Shown here one piece after another: positions 7,693-15,296 of a DNA stretch of 64,000 bases; position 1 is the stretch's first letter, and each line of letters starts with the position of its first letter. This DNA comes from Maricaulis sp034670125. Lineage in GTDB: Bacteria > Pseudomonadota > Alphaproteobacteria > Caulobacterales > Maricaulaceae. The stretch lies in assembly GCF_034670125.1 (NCBI RefSeq), contig NZ_JAXMOC010000011.1, positions 7,959 through 71,958 of the forward strand, in the 5' to 3' direction. The translations under genes and the position numbers were made by a program. The notes below the pieces were generated by a model. The model was not told the origin of the DNA and searched no databases. It worked only from the letters and a program-made list of their open reading frames with translations.

Positions 7693-9579
7693 ATGTTGCA
7701 CATCAATGATCTCACCTATCGCATTGAAGGGCGGATGCTCTTTGATCAGGCGACGCTCTTCCTGCCGGCCAGGACCAAGATGGGTCTGGTGGGGCGCAAC
7801 GGGACGGGCAAATCGACCCTGTTCCGCCTGATCCGTGGCGAGATCGGCTCGGAGGGCGGCGATACCAGCGTGCAAAAGGGGGCCCGTGTCGGTTCGGTGG
7901 CCCAGGAAGCACCGGGCGGCGATGACAGCCTGATCGATGTGGTGATGGCCGCCGATACCGAGCGCGCCGCCCTGCTGGCCGAAGCCGAGACCGCGACCGA
8001 ACCCAATCGCATCGCCGAGATCCAGACCCGGCTGGCCGATATCGACAGTCACACCGCCGAAGCCCGCGCCGGCTCCATTCTCGCCGGGCTGGGCTTTACC
8101 GGTGAGGAGCAGCGCCGGCCGTGCCGGGAGTTCTCAGGTGGCTGGCGGATGCGCGTGGCCCTGGCGGCGACCCTGTTCGCCCGGCCCGACCTGTTGCTGC
8201 TCGACGAGCCGACCAACTATCTCGACCTGGAAGGGGTGATGTGGCTGCAGGCCTATCTCAAGACCTTCCCCGGCGCCGCCCTGGTGATCTCGCACGACCG
8301 CGACCTGCTGAACGGCGCCATGCAGAAGATCGCCCATCTCAAACAGGGCAAGCTGACCGTCTGGGATGGCGGCTATGATGATTTCGAAAAGGCGCTGGCG
8401 GAGCGACAACGCCTGCAGATGAAGATGGTCGAGAAGCAGGAGGTCGAACGACGCCACCTGCAATCCTTCGTCGACCGTTTCAAGGCCAAGGCCTCAAAGG
8501 CCAAACAGGCCCAATCGCGGGTCAAGCGGCTGGAGAAAATGCAGATCGTGGCGACCCAGGTCGAAGACCCGGTGGCGCCCTTCAACTTCCCCAGCCCGCA
8601 GCGCCGCATGGCGCCGCCGATCGTCCGCATGGTCAATCTCCAGGCCGGCTATGCGCCGGGCAAGCCGGTGCTGCGCGACGTCAATCTCAATATCGACACC
8701 GAGGACCGGATCGGCATTCTCGGCCGCAATGGCGCCGGCAAGTCGACCATGGCGAAACTCCTGTGCGACCGGCTGGCGCCGCTGGACGGGCATCTGCGCA
8801 AGCACAAGAAGATGCAGATCGCCTATTTCGCCCAGCACCAGATCGACAGCCTGTCACCGGAGATGTCGGCCTATCAGCACATCATCGAGCTGATGCCCGA
8901 CGCCACCGAGGCCCAGCGCCGGGCCCGGCTGGCGACGTTCGGCCTGCCCGGCGACCGTCAGGAAACCCCGGCCGACACGCTGTCGGGCGGCGAGAAGGCG
9001 CGCCTCCTGTTCAACCTGATCACCTTTGAGGGCCCGCACCTCCTCATCCTCGACGAGCCGACCAACCATCTCGACATGGACAGCCGCGCCGCCCTGATCC
9101 AGGCGATCAATGAGTATGAAGGCGCCGTAGTCCTGATCTCGCACGACCGGCATCTGATCGAGAGCTGTGTCGACCGGCTCTGGGTGATCGGCGATGGCAC
9201 GGTCAAACCCTATGACGAGGATATCGAGACCTATCGCCAGTCCCTGCTCGGCCGCGCGCCCAAGGACGGCCCCAAGAAGAAGACCGCCGCCACCGACGAA
9301 AAGAGCGTCGCCCGCCGCTCCGCCGCCGACCAGCGCAAGGCGCTCAAACCCCTGCGCGACGAGATCGCCCGCTGGGACAAGGAGGCCGACCGCCTGCGCG
9401 GCATCATCGCCGTCATCGACAAGGGCCTCGCCGCCCCCGGTCTCTATCAAAAAGACCCCAAGACTGCGACCGACCTCCAGATCAAGCGCGCCAAAGCCGT
9501 CGATCTGCTGGATGCGGCGGAGTTGAGCTGGCTGGAGGCGGAAGAAAAGCTGGAAGCGGCGCAGGCGGGCGAGGTCTGA
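7693..9579 (+). CDS. ABC-F family ATPase (Uup/YheS type)
   Basis: A 628-residue soluble protein with two ATP-binding cassettes and no membrane domain, the mark of ABC-F translation factors. Cassette 1 has Walker A GRNGTGKST (34-42), signature FSGGW (147-151) and Walker B LLLLDEPTNYLDL. Cassette 2 has GRNGAGKST (344-352), LSGGEKARLL and LLILDEPTNHLDM. A charged linker of ~80 residues between them corresponds to the P-site tRNA interaction motif, and a C-terminal coiled coil follows (~540-620). ABC-F proteins act on stalled ribosomes or in DNA-related roles (Uup). The length and C-terminal coiled coil fit a housekeeping Uup/YheS-like member rather than a resistance protein. Confidence 0.93.
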   Translation: MLHINDLTYRIEGRMLFDQATLFLPARTKMGLVGRNGTGKSTLFRLIRGEIGSEGGDTSVQKGARVGSVAQEAPGGDDSLIDVVMAADTERAALLAEAETATEPNRIAEIQTRLADIDSHTAEARAGSILAGLGFTGEEQRRPCREFSGGWRMRVALAATLFARPDLLLLDEPTNYLDLEGVMWLQAYLKTFPGAALVISHDRDLLNGAMQKIAHLKQGKLTVWDGGYDDFEKALAERQRLQMKMVEKQEVERRHLQSFVDRFKAKASKAKQAQSRVKRLEKMQIVATQVEDPVAPFNFPSPQRRMAPPIVRMVNLQAGYAPGKPVLRDVNLNIDTEDRIGILGRNGAGKSTMAKLLCDRLAPLDGHLRKHKKMQIAYFAQHQIDSLSPEMSAYQHIIELMPDATEAQRRARLATFGLPGDRQETPADTLSGGEKARLLFNLITFEGPHLLILDEPTNHLDMDSRAALIQAINEYEGAVVLISHDRHLIESCVDRLWVIGDGTVKPYDEDIETYRQSLLGRAPKDGPKKKTAATDEKSVARRSAADQRKALKPLRDEIARWDKEADRLRGIIAVIDKGLAAPGLYQKDPKTATDLQIKRAKAVDLLDAAELSWLEAEEKLEAAQAGEV

Positions 9580-9642
9580 ATTCCCTTGTTTTCAGGGACT
9601 TCGAACCCCATTCGTCCCATTAAGAAACCATTCGTACCTGCT

Positions 9643-9657
9643 CTCATATAATATGAG
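9643..9657. promoter_or_regulatory. 15-bp AT-rich palindrome
   Basis: CTCATAT-A-ATATGAG is a perfect inverted repeat in the gap after the ABC-F gene. It is preceded by two copies of CCATTCGT (9609-9636 region). It stands out against the GC-rich background, and it lies 27 bases before the candidate small gene at 9684. It may be an operator or promoter element; no protein can be assigned. Confidence 0.3.
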
Positions 9658-9683
9658 CTCACAGGAATGAGGTGGATGGATCT

Positions 9684-9833
9684 ATGGGATCCGACGGCGC
9701 GCTGCCGGGCGTCATTCACCACTGGTTTGATGGCCCGGTGGCCCATAACCCGAACGACATGCCCCGTGCCTTGCGTCCCGGAGCCGGCAAGTTTGCGGGC
9801 CTACCTGCGCGGCCGGACGGGAGCGGGTCATGA
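9684..9833 (+). CDS. Candidate 49-residue small protein
   Basis: An ATG at 9684 opens a 49-codon frame (starting MGSDGALPGVIHHWFDGPVA) whose TGA overlaps the ATG of the next gene in an ATGA junction. A GAGGTGG sequence lies upstream, a little far for an ideal ribosome site; an in-frame GTG at 9672 is an alternative start. The product has no membrane segment or known motif. The translational coupling is the main argument that it is real; chance remains possible. Confidence 0.3.
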   Translation: MGSDGALPGVIHHWFDGPVAHNPNDMPRALRPGAGKFAGLPARPDGSGS

Positions 9834-10144
9834 AGGTCGAAGGATCGCTGCCGCCCCGCCCCGCCGGTTTTCGCAAACAGTCCAGCCCCCTGAAGCCGGG
9901 CCCGGCCGCCTCGCGGCCGGATCACAGCTTTCACAGTCCTGACGAGATCCGGGTCGATGTCGTCATGCCCACCGACGCGGATTCGCATGATGATGCGTCG
10001 CTGGACGCAGAAGACGATGAAAGCCTGTTGAGCCGCGAGGATGCGCTATCGACCGCCGAAGCTGTGGGTAGCTGGCTGGCGCGTGATGCGCTGTCCCTGA
10101 CCGGCCATCACGTTGCCCGGCTGCAGCATCTGTTCGCCGGTTGA
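9830..10144 (+). CDS. Hypothetical acidic protein, function unknown
   Basis: A 104-residue protein with a proline- and basic-rich N-terminal segment (PPRPAGFRKQ), a very acidic middle (DADSHDDASLDAEDDES, residues ~49-65) and a predicted helical C-terminus ending HHVARLQHLFAG. GGGAG lies 8 bases before the ATG. It has no signal peptide or membrane helix, and I do not recognise a family. It is probably cotranslated with the small frame ending at 9833 and faces the I78 lipoprotein gene tail to tail. Confidence 0.55.
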   Translation: MKVEGSLPPRPAGFRKQSSPLKPGPAASRPDHSFHSPDEIRVDVVMPTDADSHDDASLDAEDDESLLSREDALSTAEAVGSWLARDALSLTGHHVARLQHLFAG

Positions 10145-10152
10145 GGCCAGCT

Positions 10153-10509
10153 TCAGCCGCAGGCCATGCTTTCCACGACATCATGTTCATTGACGCGGAT
10201 GGTCAGCCGGTCTGGGCGGTAGTCCATGGTCACGACCGAGTTGGGACCGACGACCCTGTAGGTCTCCGGCATCGCCGCATGCGAGACCGCGACGCGCGGC
10301 TGGCCGACATAATGCTGCAGGTTTTCCATGCCACATGTGCCGGTGATCGGTGCGCGGACCTCGCTGTCCTGCACGTCTTCGGCAGCGCCCAGCGGCGGCA
10401 GCTCAGCGACGGCCTGCGGCGGTGCGACTTGGCCGCGTCCGGTCAGACCGCAGCCGGTCAGGCCCGCACCAACCAGCGAACAGGCCAGCACAATCAAAAC
10501 GGCTCTCAT
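10153..10509 (-). CDS. I78 family peptidase inhibitor-like lipoprotein 1
   Basis: A 118-residue protein with a lipoprotein signal (lipobox LTGC, cysteine 20). The C-terminal ~65 residues match the inhibitor I78 family pattern: a cysteine in TGTCGMENL, VGQPR, an arginine-valine-valine strand (YRVVGPN), TMDYRPDRL and a terminal Cys-Gly. The I78 family includes elastase and subtilisin inhibitors, so a periplasmic role against proteases is plausible. The frame is open further upstream, but that part overlaps the second inhibitor gene in another frame; the ATG at 10509 begins the signal sequence. It follows the paralogous gene at 10523. Confidence 0.75.
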   Translation of the reverse strand: MRAVLIVLACSLVGAGLTGCGLTGRGQVAPPQAVAELPPLGAAEDVQDSEVRAPITGTCGMENLQHYVGQPRVAVSHAAMPETYRVVGPNSVVTMDYRPDRLTIRVNEHDVVESMACG

Positions 10510-10522
10510 CGGCACCACTCGC

Positions 10523-10858
10523 TCAACCACACCAGGGCCGCAGGATGACACCCGCCTCGTCGAGGTCAAGATTGAGCCGTTCGCGGCGATAGTCGCGGGT
10601 GATCGGCATGCCCGGATGGATGACCCGGATATTGCCGTGCAGGGTTTCCAGATCGACCTCTTCGATCCGCTGGCCGACCAGATAGCCCATCGCGCTGGCG
10701 CCGCACCAGGCGTTCGGGTCGACGCTGTTATCGCCCACCGAGTCGTCCGCAAAGTCCGGCGCCGGCATGACGGAATCACCGCCATCAATGGCACTGCCAC
10801 CGGTGGTGCAGGCGGCGACGGACAGCCCGGCCAGCGCAATCAGCAAATAACGTGTCAT
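10523..10858 (-). CDS. I78 family peptidase inhibitor-like lipoprotein 2
   Basis: A 111-residue predicted lipoprotein (lipobox VAAC, cysteine 16) with an acidic spacer followed by an I78-like domain: WCGASAMGYLVGQR, then IRVIHPGMPITRDYRRERLNLDLDEAG in two segments, ending in Cys-Gly. It is a divergent paralogue of the downstream gene at 10153. GGAGAAGAAGG precedes the ATG at 10858, which overlaps the holC stop by 4 bases (ATGA). Two different I78 lipoproteins in a row suggest duplication and specialisation. Inhibitor function is inferred from the family only. Confidence 0.72.
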   Translation of the reverse strand: MTRYLLIALAGLSVAACTTGGSAIDGGDSVMPAPDFADDSVGDNSVDPNAWCGASAMGYLVGQRIEEVDLETLHGNIRVIHPGMPITRDYRRERLNLDLDEAGVILRPWCG

Positions 10859-11307
10859 GCCTTCTTCTCCCATCGACCTTCCGGCGATTGGCGCCAGTAG
10901 GATACCGTGCATCCCTCACCCGATGCCTTCTTCCACAACGCGCGGGCATCGGTCACGGCCATCTCGTCCTGCCCGTCAAACATGACAATCATGCGGTCAA
11001 AGGATGACGGTTTTTCGGGTTCGGCGCCATCGAGCAGGAAGAGGCAATGGGCGCCGTTGGGATTGGCTTCGTCTTCGGCAATGAGAACCGGTTGGCGCTC
11101 GGGCGAACCCGCCTCGACCTGACCATGGGGCAGGAATGAGTCGTCGCGCCAGGTCCACAAGAGCTGGTCGATCGCCTCGCGGCGCTTGGCATCGGGCGAG
11201 CGCACCAGCGCCCGCCAGCCACGGGCCAGCGTTTTTTCCAGCAACTCCGGCAGGACCTCGTCCAGCGAGGACCGTTCGAGATGGTAGAACCAGAGATCGC
11301 CGCTCAT
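10855..11307 (-). CDS. holC: DNA polymerase III chi subunit
   Basis: HolC is the chi subunit of the clamp-loader complex and contacts single-strand binding protein. The 150-residue product has the family start (WFYHLERSSLDEVLPELLEK), the basic ARGWRALVR strand, the conserved LLWTWRDDSFLPHG motif and the late region NGAHCLFLLDG. GGAGAGGACG precedes the ATG. It is downstream of pepA in the same direction, as holC often is in proteobacteria, although a terminator lies between them. Its end overlaps the first I78 lipoprotein gene. Confidence 0.93.
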   Translation of the reverse strand: MSGDLWFYHLERSSLDEVLPELLEKTLARGWRALVRSPDAKRREAIDQLLWTWRDDSFLPHGQVEAGSPERQPVLIAEDEANPNGAHCLFLLDGAEPEKPSSFDRMIVMFDGQDEMAVTDARALWKKASGEGCTVSYWRQSPEGRWEKKA

Positions 11308-11330
11308 CGTCCTCTCCGACAGCCGATACG

Positions 11331-11356
11331 AAAAGGGCGGCCGCGCGGGCCGCCCT
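11331..11356 (-). terminator. Rho-independent terminator after pepA
   Basis: AGGGCGGCC (11334-11342) pairs with GGCCGCCCT (11348-11356) around a 5-base loop. On the minus strand it ends in TTTT (complement of 11331-11334), 15 bases beyond the pepA stop. Read-through to holC is still possible. Confidence 0.75.
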
Positions 11357-11370
11357 GATCAGCGAAGGGC

Positions 11371-12855
11371 TCAGCCCTCGTAATTGTCGCGCACGAAACG
11401 GTCGAGGATGCGCACACCCCAGCCCGTGCCCCAGCTCGGCTGGCGCGGATCATCCTTGCCGCCCATGCCGCCCATCGCCGTGCCGGCAATGTCGATATGG
11501 CACCAGGGCTTGTCATTGACGAAGCATTTCAGGAATTCCGCCGCCGAGATCGAACCGGCGAGACGGCCCTCGCCGACATTCTTGATGTCGGCATTCTTGG
11601 TCTCGATGTGCTTTTCATAGTCCGGGCCGAGCGGCATGCGCCAGACCGGCTCGTCGGAAGCATCACCGGCCGAGGACAGCTGGGCCGCGATCTCGTCGGA
11701 ATTGGTGAAGATACCGGCGCGGGTATTGCCAAGACCGATCAGGATGGCGCCGGTGAGGGTCGCCAGGTCGATGATCAGCTTGGGATCGAAACGGTCCTGC
11801 GCGTACCACAACACATCGGCCAGCACGAGGCGGCCTTCGGCGTCGGTGTTGAGGATCTCGATCGTGGTGCCGGACATCGCGGTGACAATGTCACCCGGAC
11901 GCTGGGCATTGCCGTCCGGCATATTCTCGACCAGGCCGACAATGCCGATCGCATTGACATTGGCCTTGCGTCCGGCGAGCGCACGCATCAGGCCAACCAC
12001 GGCAGCCGAGCCACCCATGTCGCCGCGCATCTCGTCCATGCCGGCACCCGGCTTCAGCGAGATGCCGCCACTGTCAAAGGTCAGGCCCTTGCCGACGAAC
12101 AGGAGCGGCTTTTCGCCTTCCTTGCCGCCGGACCATTTCATGATCGCGATCTTGCTTTCGAATTCCGACGCCTGGCCAACACCCAGAAGCGCGCCCATGC
12201 CCAGCTCGGTCATCTGCACTTCGTCGAGGATCTCGATCTCCAGCCCGCACTCGGCCATGCCCTCGATCTTCTTGGCATAGGTTTCCGGGTTGAGGATGTT
12301 CGGCGGCAGATTGGTGACTTCGCGGGCCAGGTCGACACCGTCGGCCACAGCGCCCCAGCCAGCCCAGGCCGCCTTGGCGCCTTCGACGTCGGCGACAGCG
12401 ATGACGAGTTCGGTCAGGGACGGCTTTTGCTCGTCCTTCAGCTTGGTGCGGAACTGATCGTAGCGGTACGAAGCCAGACGGGCACCGAGACCGGCACGCG
12501 CAGCGCCGTCGCCATCGGTCTCGCCGTCAAACTGGATCGACAGGCGGGTCTCGCCGCTGATCAGCAGCTTGGCAACCACAGCCGCGGCGGCCTTCTCGAG
12601 GGTCGAGCCGGTTCGCTTGTCCTTGTCACCCAGACCGAACAGCACGACGCGGCTGGCCGAGCTGCCCGACGGGGCCATGATTTCCAGCGTCTGTGACGGC
12701 TTGCCGGCAAAGCGTGAAGCGGCAATGGCGCGTTTGACCGCCCCGCCCGAGGACGCGTCGATCGCTTCGGCGGCCGGCGACAGAACCGCGTCTGCGTAGA
12801 CCGGCACGGCAATCGCGCCGGCAGCACTCGGAGCGGCAGCGAATTCGATTTTCAT
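11371..12855 (-). CDS. pepA: Leucyl aminopeptidase (M17)
   Basis: A 494-residue M17 cytosolic aminopeptidase that removes N-terminal residues with two metal ions; in some bacteria it also binds DNA. The C-terminal catalytic domain shows the metal and catalytic motifs FVGKGLTFDSGGISLKP, DMGGSAAV and the family signature NTDAEGRLVLAD. The N-terminal macro-like domain is complete. The frame opens 16 codons earlier, but the ATG at 12855 follows GAGGGAATACC and starts the family N-terminus (MKIEFAAAP). It is divergent from the LPS export genes, with a 142-base promoter region between. Confidence 0.96.
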   Translation of the reverse strand: MKIEFAAAPSAAGAIAVPVYADAVLSPAAEAIDASSGGAVKRAIAASRFAGKPSQTLEIMAPSGSSASRVVLFGLGDKDKRTGSTLEKAAAAVVAKLLISGETRLSIQFDGETDGDGAARAGLGARLASYRYDQFRTKLKDEQKPSLTELVIAVADVEGAKAAWAGWGAVADGVDLAREVTNLPPNILNPETYAKKIEGMAECGLEIEILDEVQMTELGMGALLGVGQASEFESKIAIMKWSGGKEGEKPLLFVGKGLTFDSGGISLKPGAGMDEMRGDMGGSAAVVGLMRALAGRKANVNAIGIVGLVENMPDGNAQRPGDIVTAMSGTTIEILNTDAEGRLVLADVLWYAQDRFDPKLIIDLATLTGAILIGLGNTRAGIFTNSDEIAAQLSSAGDASDEPVWRMPLGPDYEKHIETKNADIKNVGEGRLAGSISAAEFLKCFVNDKPWCHIDIAGTAMGGMGGKDDPRQPSWGTGWGVRILDRFVRDNYEG

Positions 12856-12997
12856 GGTATTCCCTCTCATCCAGTCGCGTTTGGTGATTGTTCGGTGCGC
12901 CAAAGGTCTGCACCCGGCGCCGAAAACTTGTGTCGCGGAAGTGGTATCCGATCACGACGTGAGATAGAAGGCTGAACGCGCAGCACAAGCCGGCTTC

Positions 12998-14119
12998 ATG
13001 ATTCTCGTTCAGCGGTATTTCTTCAACCAGTTGCTCTGGCCGTTCATGACGGCGATTGCAGCCTTTGCCGGCCTGGCCCTGCTGACGCAGAGCCTGTCGA
13101 ATGTCGACCTCGTGTCCGGCTATTCGGAGACCGCGCTGACCTTCATCAAGGTGACCGCGCTCGCCCTGCCGCACCTGACCGCCCTGCTCGTTCCGATCGC
13201 GCTGTTTGTTGCCGTGCTGTCCAGCCTTAACCGACTGACCGGCGATAGTGAGTTGGTGATTGCATCCGCCGCCGGCGTGAGTCGATTCGGACTGCTGTCG
13301 CCGATCATCCGGCTGGGCGTCTACGTGCTTATCGCCAACCTGGCCGTGAACCTGCTGCTGCAACCGGTCGCCTATCGCGAGATGCGCCGCTCGCTGCACA
13401 CGCTGCGCTCGGACGTCGCCGCCAGCCTGGTGACACCGGGGGCCTTTTCCCAACTCGGGCAGGGTGTCACCATCTATGCCCGCGAGCGGAGCCGCGACGG
13501 TCGCATGCAGGACATCCTGATCCATGACAGCCGCGGCACCGACGGCGCGTCGACCTATTCCGCCCGCGAAGGTGTGGTGGTGCGCTCCGGCGAACGCTCG
13601 GCCATGGTGCTGATTGACGGCAATCTGCAACAGATCGATTCCGCCGGAGAACTCTACTACGCGAATTTCGACCGCTACGAGTTCGATCTGGGAGAGTTTG
13701 TCGGACCGGCCGATGCGATGTTCTTCAAGGAATCGGACCGCTACCTGCACGAACTCCTCTGGCCGTCCGCCGCCGAAGTGGCCCGGACCGGGGGTCCCGA
13801 GCGCGCCTGGGCGGAGGCCCACTACCGCCTGTCCGGCCCGCTCTACAATCTCGCTTTCGCCATTATCGCCGCCGCCTGCTTCCTGGCTGGCGACCATTCC
13901 CGGATGGGCTATGGCCGGCGGGTCATGATGGCCGTCGGCGCCGGACTGACGCTGCGCCTGGTCGGTTTCGCGATGCAGTCGGCGAGCGCTGATGATGCTG
14001 CCATGAATGCGGCCCAGTACCTTGTACCGGTGATCGGCATGGTCGGAGGGCTGGCAGTGATCTACTGGCCGGCCCGCAGCCGTCCCGGCCAAAATGCCCC
14101 GACGGAGGCCCGCGCATGA
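12998..14119 (+). CDS. lptF: LPS export permease LptF
   Basis: LptF and LptG form the membrane part of the LptB2FG ABC transporter that extracts LPS from the inner membrane. The 373-residue product has the YjgP/YjgQ layout: six membrane helices, three at each end (near residues 15-35, 55-75, 100-120 and 285-355), with a periplasmic beta-jellyroll between (~130-270). The N-terminal QRYFFNQLLWPF motif is typical. It overlaps lptG by ATGA and starts the lptF-lptG-lptD-surA-pdxA-rsmA run. The ATPase LptB is not in this window. Confidence 0.93.
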   Translation: MILVQRYFFNQLLWPFMTAIAAFAGLALLTQSLSNVDLVSGYSETALTFIKVTALALPHLTALLVPIALFVAVLSSLNRLTGDSELVIASAAGVSRFGLLSPIIRLGVYVLIANLAVNLLLQPVAYREMRRSLHTLRSDVAASLVTPGAFSQLGQGVTIYARERSRDGRMQDILIHDSRGTDGASTYSAREGVVVRSGERSAMVLIDGNLQQIDSAGELYYANFDRYEFDLGEFVGPADAMFFKESDRYLHELLWPSAAEVARTGGPERAWAEAHYRLSGPLYNLAFAIIAAACFLAGDHSRMGYGRRVMMAVGAGLTLRLVGFAMQSASADDAAMNAAQYLVPVIGMVGGLAVIYWPARSRPGQNAPTEARA

Positions 14120-15213
14120 TCGCCGGTCGCCTCAATCGCTACATGGCCAGCCAGACGGCCGGGGGTTTGCTACTCGCCTTCCTGACCATCGCGACGGTGA
14201 TCATCCTGGTGGACTTCGTCGAGCAGTCGCGCGCCGTTGGCACCCGGGTCGACGTCTCGACCCTCGACCTGCTCGGCCTGACATTGCTACGCGCTCCCGC
14301 CCTACTTGAGAGCACGCTGCCATTTGTCTTCCTGTTTGGCACGCTCACCTCCCTGTTCCGGCTGAACCGGTCGAGCGAGCTGATCGTGATGCGGGCCTCA
14401 GGCATTTCGGCCTGGCGGATCCTGACGGCACCCATGGTGCTGGCGGTCGCGATCGGGATCATTGGGGCTGTCGGGTTGAACCCGCTCGCCGCCACACTGA
14501 ATGCCGAGTTCGAGGCGCGTCGCGACAGCCTGATGAATGTCCGCCAGGTTCAAGGCGCCGAACAATCGGTTTGGCTGCGCGAGACCAATATCGATGGCTT
14601 CACGGTCATCGCGGCCACCCAGCTCGAGGAAGCCCGACAGGTATTGCGAAACCCGGTCTTCCTGCAGTTCGCCGAAGATGAATCCGGAACACCCCGGCTG
14701 GAACGGCGCATCGACGCGCAATCGGCAGAATTGCGGGCCGGCTTCTGGGAGATCACGGGTGCCATTGAACGCACACCGACGCCGTCCCGCCTCGACCTTG
14801 GTGCGATCAGCATGCCGACATCGATCAATCGACAGGCCCTGTTCGAACGGGCCCGCTCGGCCGAGGGTGTCGCCTTCTGGGACCTGCCGCGCCTGATCGC
14901 GTCCGCCCGCGAAGCCGGCCTTGCCACACAACGCTATGAATTGCGCCTGCACGCCCTGCTGGCCCTGCCCCTGACGCTGCTGGCCTCGACCCTTATCGCG
15001 GCCGCCGCGACCCTGCGCCTGCACCGGCTGGGCGGCGCCGCCGCCTTCGCCATGGCCGGCGGGATTGCAGGCTTTGTCATGTTCTTCTTCCAGGAGATGC
15101 TGAGCTCCTTCGGGGTCTCCGGCGCGCTGCCACCCGCGACAGCGGCCTGGTCGGCCCCGGCCCTGACCGCGTTGCTGGCACTGATCTATATCGCTTCGAC
15201 CGAAGACGGTTGA
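14116..15213 (+). CDS. lptG: LPS export permease LptG
   Basis: The 365-residue partner of LptF in the LPS transporter. It has the same six-helix plan with a central periplasmic domain: N-terminal LNRYMASQTAGGLLLAF, helices near 15-35, 55-80, 100-120, then C-terminal helices near 280-360. The coupling-helix region SELIVMRASGISAWRI is conserved in the family. Its start overlaps the lptF stop (ATGA), which keeps the two subunits in equal amounts. The order F then G also matches other alphaproteobacteria. Confidence 0.93.
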   Translation: MIAGRLNRYMASQTAGGLLLAFLTIATVIILVDFVEQSRAVGTRVDVSTLDLLGLTLLRAPALLESTLPFVFLFGTLTSLFRLNRSSELIVMRASGISAWRILTAPMVLAVAIGIIGAVGLNPLAATLNAEFEARRDSLMNVRQVQGAEQSVWLRETNIDGFTVIAATQLEEARQVLRNPVFLQFAEDESGTPRLERRIDAQSAELRAGFWEITGAIERTPTPSRLDLGAISMPTSINRQALFERARSAEGVAFWDLPRLIASAREAGLATQRYELRLHALLALPLTLLASTLIAAAATLRLHRLGGAAAFAMAGGIAGFVMFFFQEMLSSFGVSGALPPATAAWSAPALTALLALIYIASTEDG

Positions 15214-15296
15214 TGGCGTGGACGATGCCCCCGGCATCGGCTAGTCATGAGTATGACCCGCCTGCGGGGGCCGGGAGACCAGAGGGAGTGACGCGC

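Noticed and set aside
9667..9942. 91-codon open frame overlapping the 9830 gene
   Set aside because: Its composition (Arg/Pro/Ala-rich without structure) is that of an off-frame reading, and the overlapping 9830 frame has the better start and codon use.
10510..10839. Longer version of the first I78 lipoprotein
   Set aside because: The extra N-terminal part reads the second I78 gene in another frame; the signal peptide and lipobox begin at 10509.
11497..12696. Plus-strand open frame of ~399 codons
   Set aside because: Antisense to pepA, a clear M17 peptidase.
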